In this document: one piece after another, positions 6,813 through 12,545 of the stretch
Position numbering within the stretch: position 1 is the first letter of the stretch
Layout: every line of letters starts with the position of its first letter
Assembly: GCA_964547135.1 (NCBI GenBank)
Contig: CAZJMK010000083.1
Coordinates: 1-12,816 of the forward strand
Reading direction: 5' to 3'
Source of the DNA: JAJXSS01 sp964547135
GTDB taxonomy: Bacteria > Planctomycetota > Phycisphaerae > Phycisphaerales > Phycisphaeraceae
DNA: 12,816 nt
The notes under the pieces: model-generated
Database searches by the model: none
Seen by the model: the letters and a program-made list of their open reading frames with translations, nothing else
What the model was told of the DNA's origin: nothing
Program-made: the position numbers and the translations under genes

Positions 6813-8432
6813 TCACACCCCTGCACGCTTGCGTCGCAATAACATGCCACCGCCCAGCACCAGCACCGTGCCCAGCGACATCGGTTCGGGCACGATCTGC
6901 AAGCCCATCACGCCGGCCTGATTGTCAATCACCAGCCATTCGATGGGCGAAGCCGAGGTGGGTATGCCGTTCATGAAAGCGTTGATGAGTTCGAGCAGCG
7001 CCCCGCCCGCAAACGCGCTTTCCAAAAGCAAAAGCGGGTCGCCCGTCGGGTCGTTCATCAAATCCCATTCGGTCTGATTGATCGTGCTCATGAAATCCGA
7101 CGGGTCAAAACCCAGCACATCGCTGTTCACGTTCGCTCCTGCGGATAGCAGGTTCATGCCCAGTATGCCGTCGAGCGTGATCACCTGCGTATCGCCGCCT
7201 GCCAGGGTGCGCTGCACGGAAATGTCCGCCACGTAAACCGGTGCGTTGATGAACCTGATCGGCTCACCCTCCACCGTCGGCAGTGTCAGGGCATCGACCA
7301 CAAACCCGTACACTTTTTTCGACCCGCCCACCCCGCCGATGGTGGTGTTGAACTGCCCTGCAATCAACTCGCCGGTGTCCGCATTCACCAGCCCATCGGG
7401 TGTCACCAGCACGCCCAGCGTCTGCGCAATTTGGCTGGAAATCATGCTGATCGATGCGCCCGTGTCCAGCAAAAATGAACCTTCATCCGATTGGCCATGA
7501 CGCTGCACCGTCACGCCTGCCGGGTCGCCCGTCTGCTTGCCGACGATCGGGTTCCAACCGACGAATGGGTTGGCTTCCATCGCCGGCCGCTGCGCCCCTT
7601 GTGCTTCATCCGGGTCAATAAAGGTGAACGGCTCAAACGAAGCGTACGTCAATTGCACATGCCGATTGGTCGTCGGTATCGCACTGTCACCGGGTTGATG
7701 CAACCTGGTATGCAATGCCAGGTCGAGTGTTGAGCCGCCGCCGCCGCCGATCAAATCTTCGCCCGCCAATGCCGCCGCCAGCAGGTCACCGAGGTTGCTC
7801 ACCAACGGTGCTGCCGCGTTGATCGGTCGATTGTCGATCACCAGCACCTTGCCCGCCAAAATCGGCATGCCAAACACATTCAGCGGATTCGACCCGAACG
7901 TCGCCGAAGCACCGCCCGTGTGACTGACCTGCAATCGGTGCATCACCGGCGTCATTACAAAACTGGCCGGGTCCACCTGACTGCTGTTGGGGTCACCGGT
8001 CAACGGGTTGTTCGCCACGCCCACAAAAAACGCAGCCGACACATCGAAGGCTTCCGACCCGCCCACGCCGACATCGTAAAACTGCACGACATTGCCGTTG
8101 ACCCGCTGCAACAAATCCGGGTTCGATGCGTAGTTGATCAGCGACGCCATGATCGACCCATCCAGCAATAAACCACTGGCACCGGTGTCTGCAAAGGCTG
8201 TGAACGTCTGCACCGGTTCATCCAGCGCATCGGTGAAAATCAGCGCATCGGTGGGGTTGCTGGTCGGACTCAAAATGATGTTCAGCCGGGGCAGGTCCAA
8301 CGACATCGGCATGACATTGTTGATTTCAAACCCGATCACCGGGCTGCTCATCATCGTTACCGTCAAACAACCGCTCAGGGTGATACAGACACAACGACCT
8401 GACCATGTTCCGTGAAGTGCTGCGCGTTTCAT
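6813..8432 (-). CDS. Secreted PEP-CTERM protein with two aspartic-protease-like (DTGAS) lobes
   Basis: 539 residues from the ATG at 8432. This start is favoured because gaggagg lies 6 bases upstream, and a signal peptide follows directly (M-K-R, then a hydrophobic stretch to about residue 34). Two D-T-G-A-S motifs occur, at D82 (F-A-D-T-G-A-S-G-L-L-L) and D323 (L-L-D-T-G-A-S-I-S-M-I-S). Each is followed about 100 residues later by a hydrophobic-hydrophobic-Gly segment (V-F-G-M-P-I-L near 187; I-L-G-M-N-L-L at 423-429). This is the layout of a two-lobed pepsin-like or duplicated retropepsin-like fold. The C-terminus is a PEP-CTERM tail: V-P-E-P (514-517), a hydrophobic helix, then R-R-K-R. PEP-CTERM tails are known sorting signals handled by exosortase, so the protein is probably exported and processed at the cell surface. 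Protease activity is inferred. The gene is monocistronic, with a terminator on each side. Confidence 0.85.
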   Translation of the reverse strand: MKRAALHGTWSGRCVCITLSGCLTVTMMSSPVIGFEINNVMPMSLDLPRLNIILSPTSNPTDALIFTDALDEPVQTFTAFADTGASGLLLDGSIMASLINYASNPDLLQRVNGNVVQFYDVGVGGSEAFDVSAAFFVGVANNPLTGDPNSSQVDPASFVMTPVMHRLQVSHTGGASATFGSNPLNVFGMPILAGKVLVIDNRPINAAAPLVSNLGDLLAAALAGEDLIGGGGGSTLDLALHTRLHQPGDSAIPTTNRHVQLTYASFEPFTFIDPDEAQGAQRPAMEANPFVGWNPIVGKQTGDPAGVTVQRHGQSDEGSFLLDTGASISMISSQIAQTLGVLVTPDGLVNADTGELIAGQFNTTIGGVGGSKKVYGFVVDALTLPTVEGEPIRFINAPVYVADISVQRTLAGGDTQVITLDGILGMNLLSAGANVNSDVLGFDPSDFMSTINQTEWDLMNDPTGDPLLLLESAFAGGALLELINAFMNGIPTSASPIEWLVIDNQAGVMGLQIVPEPMSLGTVLVLGGGMLLRRKRAGV

Positions 8433-8539
8433 GACCATCCTCCTCAAGCCCGGACGTGCACGAATCAACCCCCACGGAACTTTCATTGTACCCCCAAACC
8501 CTCCGCCGCCCAATCATTTCGCCAACGTTGCAACAAATT

Positions 8540-8568
8540 AAAAAGCCCAGGCATGGCCATGCCTGGGC
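8540..8568 (-). terminator. Intrinsic terminator-like perfect palindrome
   Basis: gcccaggcatgg (8545-8556) and ccatgcctgggc (8557-8568) form a perfect 24-bp palindrome. On the minus strand it is followed by TTTTT, so it can terminate transcription arriving from ahcY before the PEP-CTERM gene. Its core is the same as that of 6761-6782. It lies 170 bp beyond the ahcY stop, with other repeats between. Confidence 0.75.
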
Positions 8569-8599
8569 GTTGCAAAACAATCATTCGATTTTGCTCCGG

Positions 8600-8620
8600 C
8601 ACTTGACCACTTGGCCACTT
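8600..8620 (+). repeat. Octamer tandem repeat (cacttggc type)
   Basis: The units cacttgac, cacttggc and cactt follow the motif ctccgg. The same octamers, also after tccgg, occur at 10506-10537, and the reverse-complement form fills the window end from 12753. Confidence 0.7.
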
Positions 8621-8626
8621 CGTTCA

Positions 8627-8666
8627 ATACCCAAGTCCTCAGCCTGTCGGCCTCGTCCTTGGCTTG
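8627..8666 (+). repeat. REP-like element, copy downstream of ahcY
   Basis: A 40-bp unit matching the ATACCC...GGCTTG family, starting atacccaagtcctcagcctg. It lies 74 bp beyond the ahcY stop. With the REP at 10320-10359 in the opposite orientation, ahcY is bracketed by an inverted REP pair. Confidence 0.85.
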
Positions 8667-8672
8667 TTTTCA

Positions 8673-8700
8673 AATCCGAAATCCGAAATTCGAAATTCGA
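8673..8700 (+). repeat. 7-bp tandem repeat (aatccga/aattcga)
   Basis: Four exact 7-bp units: aatccga, aatccga, aattcga, aattcga. It sits between the REP and an octamer run, so three micro-repeat types are stacked within 110 bp downstream of ahcY. Confidence 0.8.
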
Positions 8701-8709
8701 AATACACAA

Positions 8710-8733
8710 GCCACTTGGCCACTTGGCCACTTC
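8710..8733 (+). repeat. Octamer tandem repeat (gccacttg type)
   Basis: Three consecutive 8-bp units gccacttg, gccacttg, gccacttc end 6 bp before the ahcY stop codon. They belong to the same octamer family as 8600-8620, 10506-10537 and 12753-12816. Confidence 0.75.
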
Positions 8734-8739
8734 ATCTTC

Positions 8740-10278
8740 TCAATACCGATAGTGATCGCTCTTGTAAGGCCCTTCCACCGCCACGCCGATGTAGTCCGCC
8801 TGCTTTTTACTCAGCTTGGTCAGCTTCACGCCCAACGGCTCCAAATGCAACCGTGCCACCTTTTCATCGAGCTTCTTGGGCAGCACATACACCTTGCCGC
8901 TTTCATACTTCACACCCGACAACGTTTCTTCGTCCTTATGCGACAGCGCCAAATCAATCTGCGCGATCGTCTGATTGGTGAAGCTGTTGCTCATCACAAA
9001 ACTCGGATGCCCCGTCGCGCAACCCAAATTGAGCAGCCGCCCCTCAGCCAGTATCAGCACACTGCGCCCGGTGTCCTTGAACGTCCATTTGTCGTACTGC
9101 GGTTTGATGTTGGTCCGCGTCACTTTGCTGGCCTTGGCGAGTTTGTGCAGCCCGGCCATGTCAATTTCATTGTCAAAGTGGCCGATGTTGCCGACGATCG
9201 CGCCGTCCTTCATCTTGCGCATGTGTTCGACATTGATGATGTCGCAGTTGCCCGTGGTGGTGATGAAAAAGTCCGCGGTGTCCAGCACATCTTCGATCGT
9301 GAGCACCTGATACCCTTCCATCGACGCCTGCAACGCGCAGATCGGATCGATTTCCGTGATGATCACCCGTGCCCCCTGTCCGCGCAGCGACTGTGCACAA
9401 CCCTTGCCCACATCGCCGTACCCGAACACCACCGCCACCTTGCCGCTCATCATCACGTCCGTGGCCCTGAACAACCCGTCAATCAGCGAATGTCTGCAAC
9501 CATACAAATTGTCGAACTTGCTTTTGGTCACGCTGTCGTTGACGTTGATCGCAGGGAACAGCAATTTGCCCTGCTTCATCATGTCGTACAACCGATGCAC
9601 GCCCGTGGTGGTTTCTTCCGAAACACCGTGACACTCCGCCGCCACCTTGTGCCACACCGATTTATTCTTTTTGAAGAGCGCCGCCAGTCGTTTCAAAATG
9701 ATGGCAAACTCTTCGTTGTCCGCCGTCGCTGCATCGGGCACTTTGCCCGCTTCCTCGTACTCAAAGCCTTTGTGAATAAACAGCGTGGCATCGCCGCCGT
9801 CGTCCACGATCTGCGTCGGCCCCTGCCACGAACCATTGGCCGAGGTGCCGAAGTCCAGCGCCTTTTCCGTACACCACCAGTAGTCTTCGAGCGTTTCGCC
9901 CTTCCACGCGAACACCGGCACACCCCTGGGGTTTTGCACCGTTCCCCTGGGGCCGACGACCACGGCTGCCGCTGCGTGATCCTGCGTGCTGAAAATGTTG
10001 CACGAACACCAGCGCACGTCAGCGCCGAGTTCAACCAACGTTTCAATGAGCACCGCGGTTTGAATGGTCATGTGCAAGGAACCCATGATGCGTTGTCCGC
10101 GCAGGGGTTTCTGCGGGCCGTATTCCTTGCGACAGGCCATGAGTCCGGGCATTTCCTTTTCCGCCAGTTCGATTTCCTTGCGTCCCCATTCCGCCAGGGA
10201 AAGGTCCGCCACTTTGAAATCAAAGCCGGTGGCTTTGTTGCCGGTCTTTTTGGTCGGTCGGGTCATCGTCGCGGTCAT
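8740..10278 (-). CDS. ahcY: Adenosylhomocysteinase (S-adenosyl-L-homocysteine hydrolase)
   Basis: 512 residues. The enzyme splits S-adenosylhomocysteine into adenosine and homocysteine with bound NAD+, relieving product inhibition of methyltransferases and feeding methionine resynthesis. The ATG at 10278 has aaggagc 5 bases upstream. Visible landmarks: substrate-domain C-N-I-F-S-T-Q-D-H (93-101), the NAD loop G-Y-G-D-V-G-K-G (286-293), G-C-A-T-G-H-P-S-F-V-M-S (419-430), and the C-terminal K-S-D-H-Y-R-Y whose Lys and Tyr reach the NAD of the partner subunit. The extra segment around 170-215 is the roughly 40-residue insertion found in many bacterial enzymes, which explains the length over the human form (432). 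The ArsR-methyltransferase gene upstream on the same strand suggests SAH-responsive control. Inverted REPs flank the gene. Confidence 0.98.
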   Translation of the reverse strand: MTATMTRPTKKTGNKATGFDFKVADLSLAEWGRKEIELAEKEMPGLMACRKEYGPQKPLRGQRIMGSLHMTIQTAVLIETLVELGADVRWCSCNIFSTQDHAAAAVVVGPRGTVQNPRGVPVFAWKGETLEDYWWCTEKALDFGTSANGSWQGPTQIVDDGGDATLFIHKGFEYEEAGKVPDAATADNEEFAIILKRLAALFKKNKSVWHKVAAECHGVSEETTTGVHRLYDMMKQGKLLFPAINVNDSVTKSKFDNLYGCRHSLIDGLFRATDVMMSGKVAVVFGYGDVGKGCAQSLRGQGARVIITEIDPICALQASMEGYQVLTIEDVLDTADFFITTTGNCDIINVEHMRKMKDGAIVGNIGHFDNEIDMAGLHKLAKASKVTRTNIKPQYDKWTFKDTGRSVLILAEGRLLNLGCATGHPSFVMSNSFTNQTIAQIDLALSHKDEETLSGVKYESGKVYVLPKKLDEKVARLHLEPLGVKLTKLSKKQADYIGVAVEGPYKSDHYRY

Positions 10279-10287
10279 GTGAAGCTC

Positions 10288-10302
10288 CTTATGAGTGATA
10301 AG
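10288..10302. promoter_or_regulatory. Small inverted repeat over the ahcY ribosome binding site
   Basis: CTTAT (10288-10292), spacer gagtg, ATAAG (10298-10302). It overlaps the Shine-Dalgarno region of ahcY. It is short and AT-rich and could be chance or an operator half-site arrangement. It is not the same sequence as the palindromes before the ArsR-type gene. Confidence 0.3.
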
Positions 10303-10319
10303 TTTGCGAATTTTCCTTC

Positions 10320-10485
10320 AAGCCAAGTACGAGGCCGACAGGCCGAGGGCTTGGGTATTTTGAACGGTTACTCGGTTGGTCGGTAAATCGGTTACTCGGG
10401 CGGAATTGTATTTTTCTTCCCGATTAACCGACCCACCAACTCACCGATCAACCACTCCGATCAGACGCGATAAATCGCGGCGCTA
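10320..10485 (-). repeat. Composite repeat, right copy, upstream of ahcY
   Basis: The reverse complement of this stretch begins tagcgccgcgatttatcgcg and ends in the REP at 10320-10359, the same order as 1-160. The outer blocks are nearly identical and the octamer middle has drifted. The REP ends 41 bp before the ahcY ATG, so the composite is in the same orientation relative to ahcY as the left copy is to the HEAT lipoprotein gene. Confidence 0.88.
10368..10399 (+). repeat. Degenerate octamers inside the right composite repeat
   Basis: Units ttactcgg, ttggtcgg, taaatcgg, ttactcgg with exact 8-bp period. They correspond to the middle section of the composite repeat, where the two copies differ most. 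Confidence 0.7.
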
Positions 10486-10505
10486 ACCACCGTACACGTT
10501 TCCGG

Positions 10506-10568
10506 CACTTGGCCACTCGACCACTTGGCCACTTCTTCAACCGATTAACCGACTCACCGATCAACCAC
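10506..10568 (+). repeat. Two adjacent octamer blocks between ahcY and the ArsR-methyltransferase gene
   Basis: First block: cacttggc, cactcgac, cacttggc, cacttctt (10506-10537). Second block (10538-10568) is, on the minus strand, a partial copy of the composite repeat middle (gtggttga, tcggtgag, tcggttaa, tcgg). Together with 10320-10485 they fill most of the 299-bp gap between the two genes. No promoter is clear there. Confidence 0.7.
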
Positions 10569-10577
10569 ACCATCGCC

Positions 10578-11528
10578 TCATTCCTTCCAACCGACTGCCG
10601 TAAAAAGCGCCGGCCCCTTTGCCTCCGTCTCCGGCGGCAGCGCTCGTATCATTACCCTCCTAAAACCCGCCTCCCGCAACCACGTTTCCAGTCCATCGGC
10701 TGAAAAACCCATCCACTGTTGCCCCCACTGCCTGCGAAAATCCTCCCGGTCATGCTCCTGCAAATCCGTCACCACCACCCTGCCCCCCTGCCTGCAAATC
10801 CGCCCCGCTTCCCGCAACACCTCAGCCGGCTCCTCCACATACGAAAGCACCAGCACCAGCATCACCGCATCACACAAACCCCTCTTCATCGGCGTCTCTG
10901 CCAGGTCCGACTTGATCAACTCCACATTGTCCCTGTCCGCCAAGCGTTGCCTTGCCACCTTCAACATCGCCTGCGACTGATCCACCCCGATCACCCGTTT
11001 CACCTGCCCCGCCAATTCCCCCGTCAGCGTTCCTGTCCCGCACCCCAAATCCGCCACCGTCCAATCCTCCGGCACAAGCCCCAACAACGACCCCGCATTC
11101 AACTTCGTTCCATACAACCACGTCCGCAATTGGTCCCACTCCCCCGCAGCACTGTCAAAAAACTTTTGCGCATCCCGCTGTCGCTGCGCCAACACCTGTT
11201 CCAACCGCAACCGGTCCTGCTGACAGGTCGCCCACTGCTGCACCTGTTCCCGTGCCAGCATCCACAGCTTGCGTGCCAGGGGTTCCAGTTCATCGAGCGT
11301 CAGCCGATAAAGGTTGGTCGTGCCTTCCCGCCGATTGTGTACCCACTGCAAATCGCCCAATGTTTTCAAATGCCGGCTCACCGTCGATTGCGGCATCTGC
11401 AACACCCGGCACAACTCCACCACACTCAACTCGCTCTGCTCCAATAACCCAAGCACCCGCAGCCGCGTCGGCTCCGCCAGGGTTTCCATCATGCCCGTCA
11501 ATGTGCTTGGGGTGGCAGTTTTATCCAT
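10578..11528 (-). CDS. ArsR-family HTH regulator fused to a SAM-methyltransferase-like domain (SahR-like)
   Basis: 316 residues. Residues 10-90 form an ArsR winged helix (L-A-E-P-T-R-L-R-V-L-G-L-L-E; recognition helix Q-S-T-V-S-R-H-L-K-T-L at 47-57; wing R-R-E-G-T-T-N-L-Y-R-L). Residues about 120-315 form a class I methyltransferase-like fold with motif I V-A-D-L-G-C-G-T-G (158-166) and the acidic G-V-D-Q-S (D183). No metal-binding Cys pair of the ArsR/SmtB type is seen in the DNA-binding helix. This fusion is known from SahR in Proteobacteria, which senses S-adenosylhomocysteine and controls ahcY and methionine genes. Position next to ahcY on the same strand supports that role here (inference). 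Whether the domain keeps methyltransferase activity is open. The start at 11528 is the first ATG; palindromes lie just upstream, suggesting autoregulation. The stop of the preceding small gene is only 25 bp away. Confidence 0.88.
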   Translation of the reverse strand: MDKTATPSTLTGMMETLAEPTRLRVLGLLEQSELSVVELCRVLQMPQSTVSRHLKTLGDLQWVHNRREGTTNLYRLTLDELEPLARKLWMLAREQVQQWATCQQDRLRLEQVLAQRQRDAQKFFDSAAGEWDQLRTWLYGTKLNAGSLLGLVPEDWTVADLGCGTGTLTGELAGQVKRVIGVDQSQAMLKVARQRLADRDNVELIKSDLAETPMKRGLCDAVMLVLVLSYVEEPAEVLREAGRICRQGGRVVVTDLQEHDREDFRRQWGQQWMGFSADGLETWLREAGFRRVMIRALPPETEAKGPALFTAVGWKE

Positions 11529-11533
11529 CGCTT

Positions 11534-11558
11534 CATCCGGATGGAATGATAGATCATT
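11534..11558. promoter_or_regulatory. Candidate operator for the ArsR-methyltransferase gene
   Basis: Two perfect palindromes lie back to back just upstream of the start codon: CATCCGGATG (11534-11543) and AATGAT-AG-ATCATT (11545-11558). The second overlaps the stop codon of the preceding small gene. ArsR-family proteins bind such short AT-rich inverted repeats near their own starts. The assignment is inference from position and symmetry. Confidence 0.45.
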
Positions 11559-11781
11559 TTCCCATCCCGGTCAATGGCTTCCCATCGTCAAAAGGGTTTT
11601 TAGTGTGAGCATCCTTAGCCTCCCATTGAATACCTTGGTCATCCGGGAAAGGCTTGCGATGATCGAATTGCATGTCGGCGATCTCGGCTGGAATACCGTT
11701 CGGGAAGGCTTTGCACGCCATGCCCAGTTCGTTCGGTTTATAGTGTTTGCAGCTGAAACACTGGTAAGGAATAGGAATCAT
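11554..11781 (-). CDS. Small CxxC protein, paralog A
   Basis: 75 residues. Cysteines are arranged C-F-S-C near residues 8-11 and one further Cys at about 23 (M-A-C-K-A-F-P). The conserved string that follows is A-F-P-N-G-I-P-A-E-I, then D-H-R-K-P-F-P-D-D-Q-G-I. The 87-residue product at 12052-12315 shares this core (C-x-x-C-K-H, C-K-A-F-P-x-G-I-P, D-H-R-x-P-x-P-x-D-x-G-I), so the two are paralogs. The Cys and His pattern suggests a small metal-binding fold; function is unknown. The ATG overlaps the stop of the upstream 39-residue gene (ATGA), implying translational coupling. I have seen this family as an uncharacterised protein in many bacteria; no role should be assumed. Confidence 0.75.
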   Translation of the reverse strand: MIPIPYQCFSCKHYKPNELGMACKAFPNGIPAEIADMQFDHRKPFPDDQGIQWEAKDAHTKNPFDDGKPLTGMGK

Positions 11782-11897
11782 TGTCCACCCAGCCTTTCAT
11801 ATAGGTCCATGACATCCTGCGTGAAGCGTTGTCCCGCCAAGGATTCCTTGCCGCCGAACCAGACGATCGGGCTGCGTTGATGAGGTAGGTTGTTCAT
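11778..11897 (-). CDS. 39-residue hypothetical protein
   Basis: Starts M-N-N-L-P-H-Q-R-S-P-I-V-W-F-G-G-K-E-S and ends Y-E-R-L-G-G-Q. Support for coding: aaagga lies 6 bases before the ATG, and the TGA overlaps the ATG of the next gene by 4 bp (ATGA). The sequence is hydrophilic with no signal peptide or membrane helix. I do not recognise the family. It may be a whole small protein or the tail of a gene broken by the palindromic element that lies just upstream (11930-12054). The Shine-Dalgarno sits in the loop of a small inverted repeat (ACGGA 11898-11902 / TCCGT 11909-11913). Confidence 0.55.
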   Translation of the reverse strand: MNNLPHQRSPIVWFGGKESLAGQRFTQDVMDLYERLGGQ

Positions 11898-11929
11898 ACG
11901 GATTCCTTTCCGTGGGGGTGATTGAATGT

Positions 11930-12054
11930 TAGGCTCTGTTTCAATACGCCTTGTACGATACGAGCCGCGACCGTGAGGGAGCGGTTCTGCCATCAATACG
12001 TTCATTCGAACCACCGCTCCCTCACGGTCGCGGCTCGTTTTGAGACAAAGCCTA
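11930..12054. repeat. 125-bp palindromic element (planctomycete-type, MITE-like)
   Basis: The ends are complementary: taggct (11930-11935) and agccta (12049-12054), with partly matching flanks tgtttcaa and ttgagaca. Inside are 26-bp perfect arms, 11960-11985 and 12013-12038, with core ccgcgaccgtgagggagcgg, around a 27-bp loop. I recognise this core as widespread in planctomycete genomes. No transposase is encoded, so it is a non-autonomous element or a structural repeat. Its right end supplies the TAG stop of the upstream CxxC gene. Confidence 0.88.
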
Positions 12055-12315
12055 GTCGTCCCGTGATTCCACATCCGGCAGGTCCAGGCGTGCCTCTTCC
12101 GGGTGCTTGTAGCCTGGCTTTGGCTCGAAAGTGATGCCGTTGTCGCCTGGGTAGGGTTGGCGGTGATCATGCTTGCCGCTCAGCATCGCTTCGGGAATGC
12201 CATCGGGGAATGCCTTACAACGCGGCCCTGCTGGAACTATGGGCAGGCGGTGCTTGCATACCGCGCATTGAGGAAGAAGCGGGAAGTCATCCAAATCAGA
12301 CAAGGGGCTAGTCAA
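12052..12315 (-). CDS. Small CxxC protein, paralog B (TTG start)
   Basis: 87 residues, paralog of the product at 11554-11781 (C-A-V-C-K-H, C-K-A-F-P-D-G-I-P, D-H-R-Q-P-Y-P-G-D-N-G-I). The TTG at 12315 is chosen because the strong Shine-Dalgarno ggaggtg (12320-12326) lies 4 bases before it. It overlaps the end of the upstream gene by 8 bp, so translation is probably coupled. The stop TAG (12052-12054) lies in the terminal taggct of the palindromic element, so the last residues may differ from the ancestral C-terminus. The acidic tail after G-I-T-F-E-P is not shared with paralog A. Function unknown; a small metal-binding protein is a reasonable guess. Confidence 0.78.
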   Translation of the reverse strand: MTSPLSDLDDFPLLPQCAVCKHRLPIVPAGPRCKAFPDGIPEAMLSGKHDHRQPYPGDNGITFEPKPGYKHPEEARLDLPDVESRDD

Positions 12316-12493
12316 GCAACACCTCCAATTTCATAAGCAAGGGTTTGCCAGGCTGATTGATCACCGAAACCACTTTCATTTTGTGACGACGATCGATTAC
12401 CAGTTCATCGTCCAATACTTGGCGATTCGTGACCGACGGCAGATAGGCTGCGCGAGTTCCCTTGGGGACGACGATTTCCATGAATACAGGCAT
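12308..12493 (-). CDS. ADP-ribosyltransferase-like C-terminal fragment (61 residues)
   Basis: The sequence runs M-P-V-F-M-E-I-V-V-P-K-G-T-R-A-A-Y-L-P-S, then D-D-E-L-V-I-D-R-R-H-K-M-K-V-V-S-V. This resembles the end of ADP-ribosyltransferase domains of phage MuF-type and VIP2-like proteins, where a 'P-x-G-T-x-x-x-Y' strand precedes the 'E-x-E-x-L-L-x-R-G-x-x-F-x-V' strand. Only one acidic pair (D-D-E) remains, and the NAD-binding N-terminal part is absent, so it is likely inactive or a decayed remnant. No Shine-Dalgarno precedes the ATG. It starts 52 bp downstream of tRNA-Asp, a common integration site, which fits a mobile-element origin. Its stop overlaps the next gene. The family call is a tentative recognition. 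Confidence 0.45.
   Translation of the reverse strand: MPVFMEIVVPKGTRAAYLPSVTNRQVLDDELVIDRRHKMKVVSVINQPGKPLLMKLEVLLD
12320..12326 (-). promoter_or_regulatory. Strong ribosome binding site fixing a TTG start
   Basis: The minus strand reads ggaggtg, near-perfect to the anti-Shine-Dalgarno, 4 bases before TTG at 12315. It lies inside the coding end of the upstream small gene. It is the clearest Shine-Dalgarno in the small-gene cluster. Confidence 0.75.
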
Positions 12494-12545
12494 TTTGTGC
12501 GATCAGTCGCCTGCTGTCGCAGGCTGTCAGAAAGGCTCAAAAAAA

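Noticed and set aside
5480..6976. 498-codon open frame on the plus strand
   Set aside because: Antisense to the Gfo/Idh/MocA gene and running through the right RAYT repeat. The composition is typical of a GC-rich shadow frame.
10279..10319. SAH riboswitch upstream of ahcY
   Set aside because: Only 41 bp separate the REP from the start codon, too short for the known SAH riboswitch fold, and no matching conserved core was seen further upstream.
8611..10386. 591-codon open frame on the plus strand
   Set aside because: It lies almost wholly opposite ahcY, whose product is an unmistakable complete enzyme. The plus-strand protein is His/Arg-rich with no family pattern and reads through REP and octamer DNA at both ends.
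11778..12170. 130-codon version of the 39-residue gene extending through the palindromic element
   Set aside because: The extension translates the repeat (S-R-D-R-E-G-A pattern typical of this element) and overlaps paralog B in another frame. The ATG at 11897 with its own Shine-Dalgarno is the likely start.
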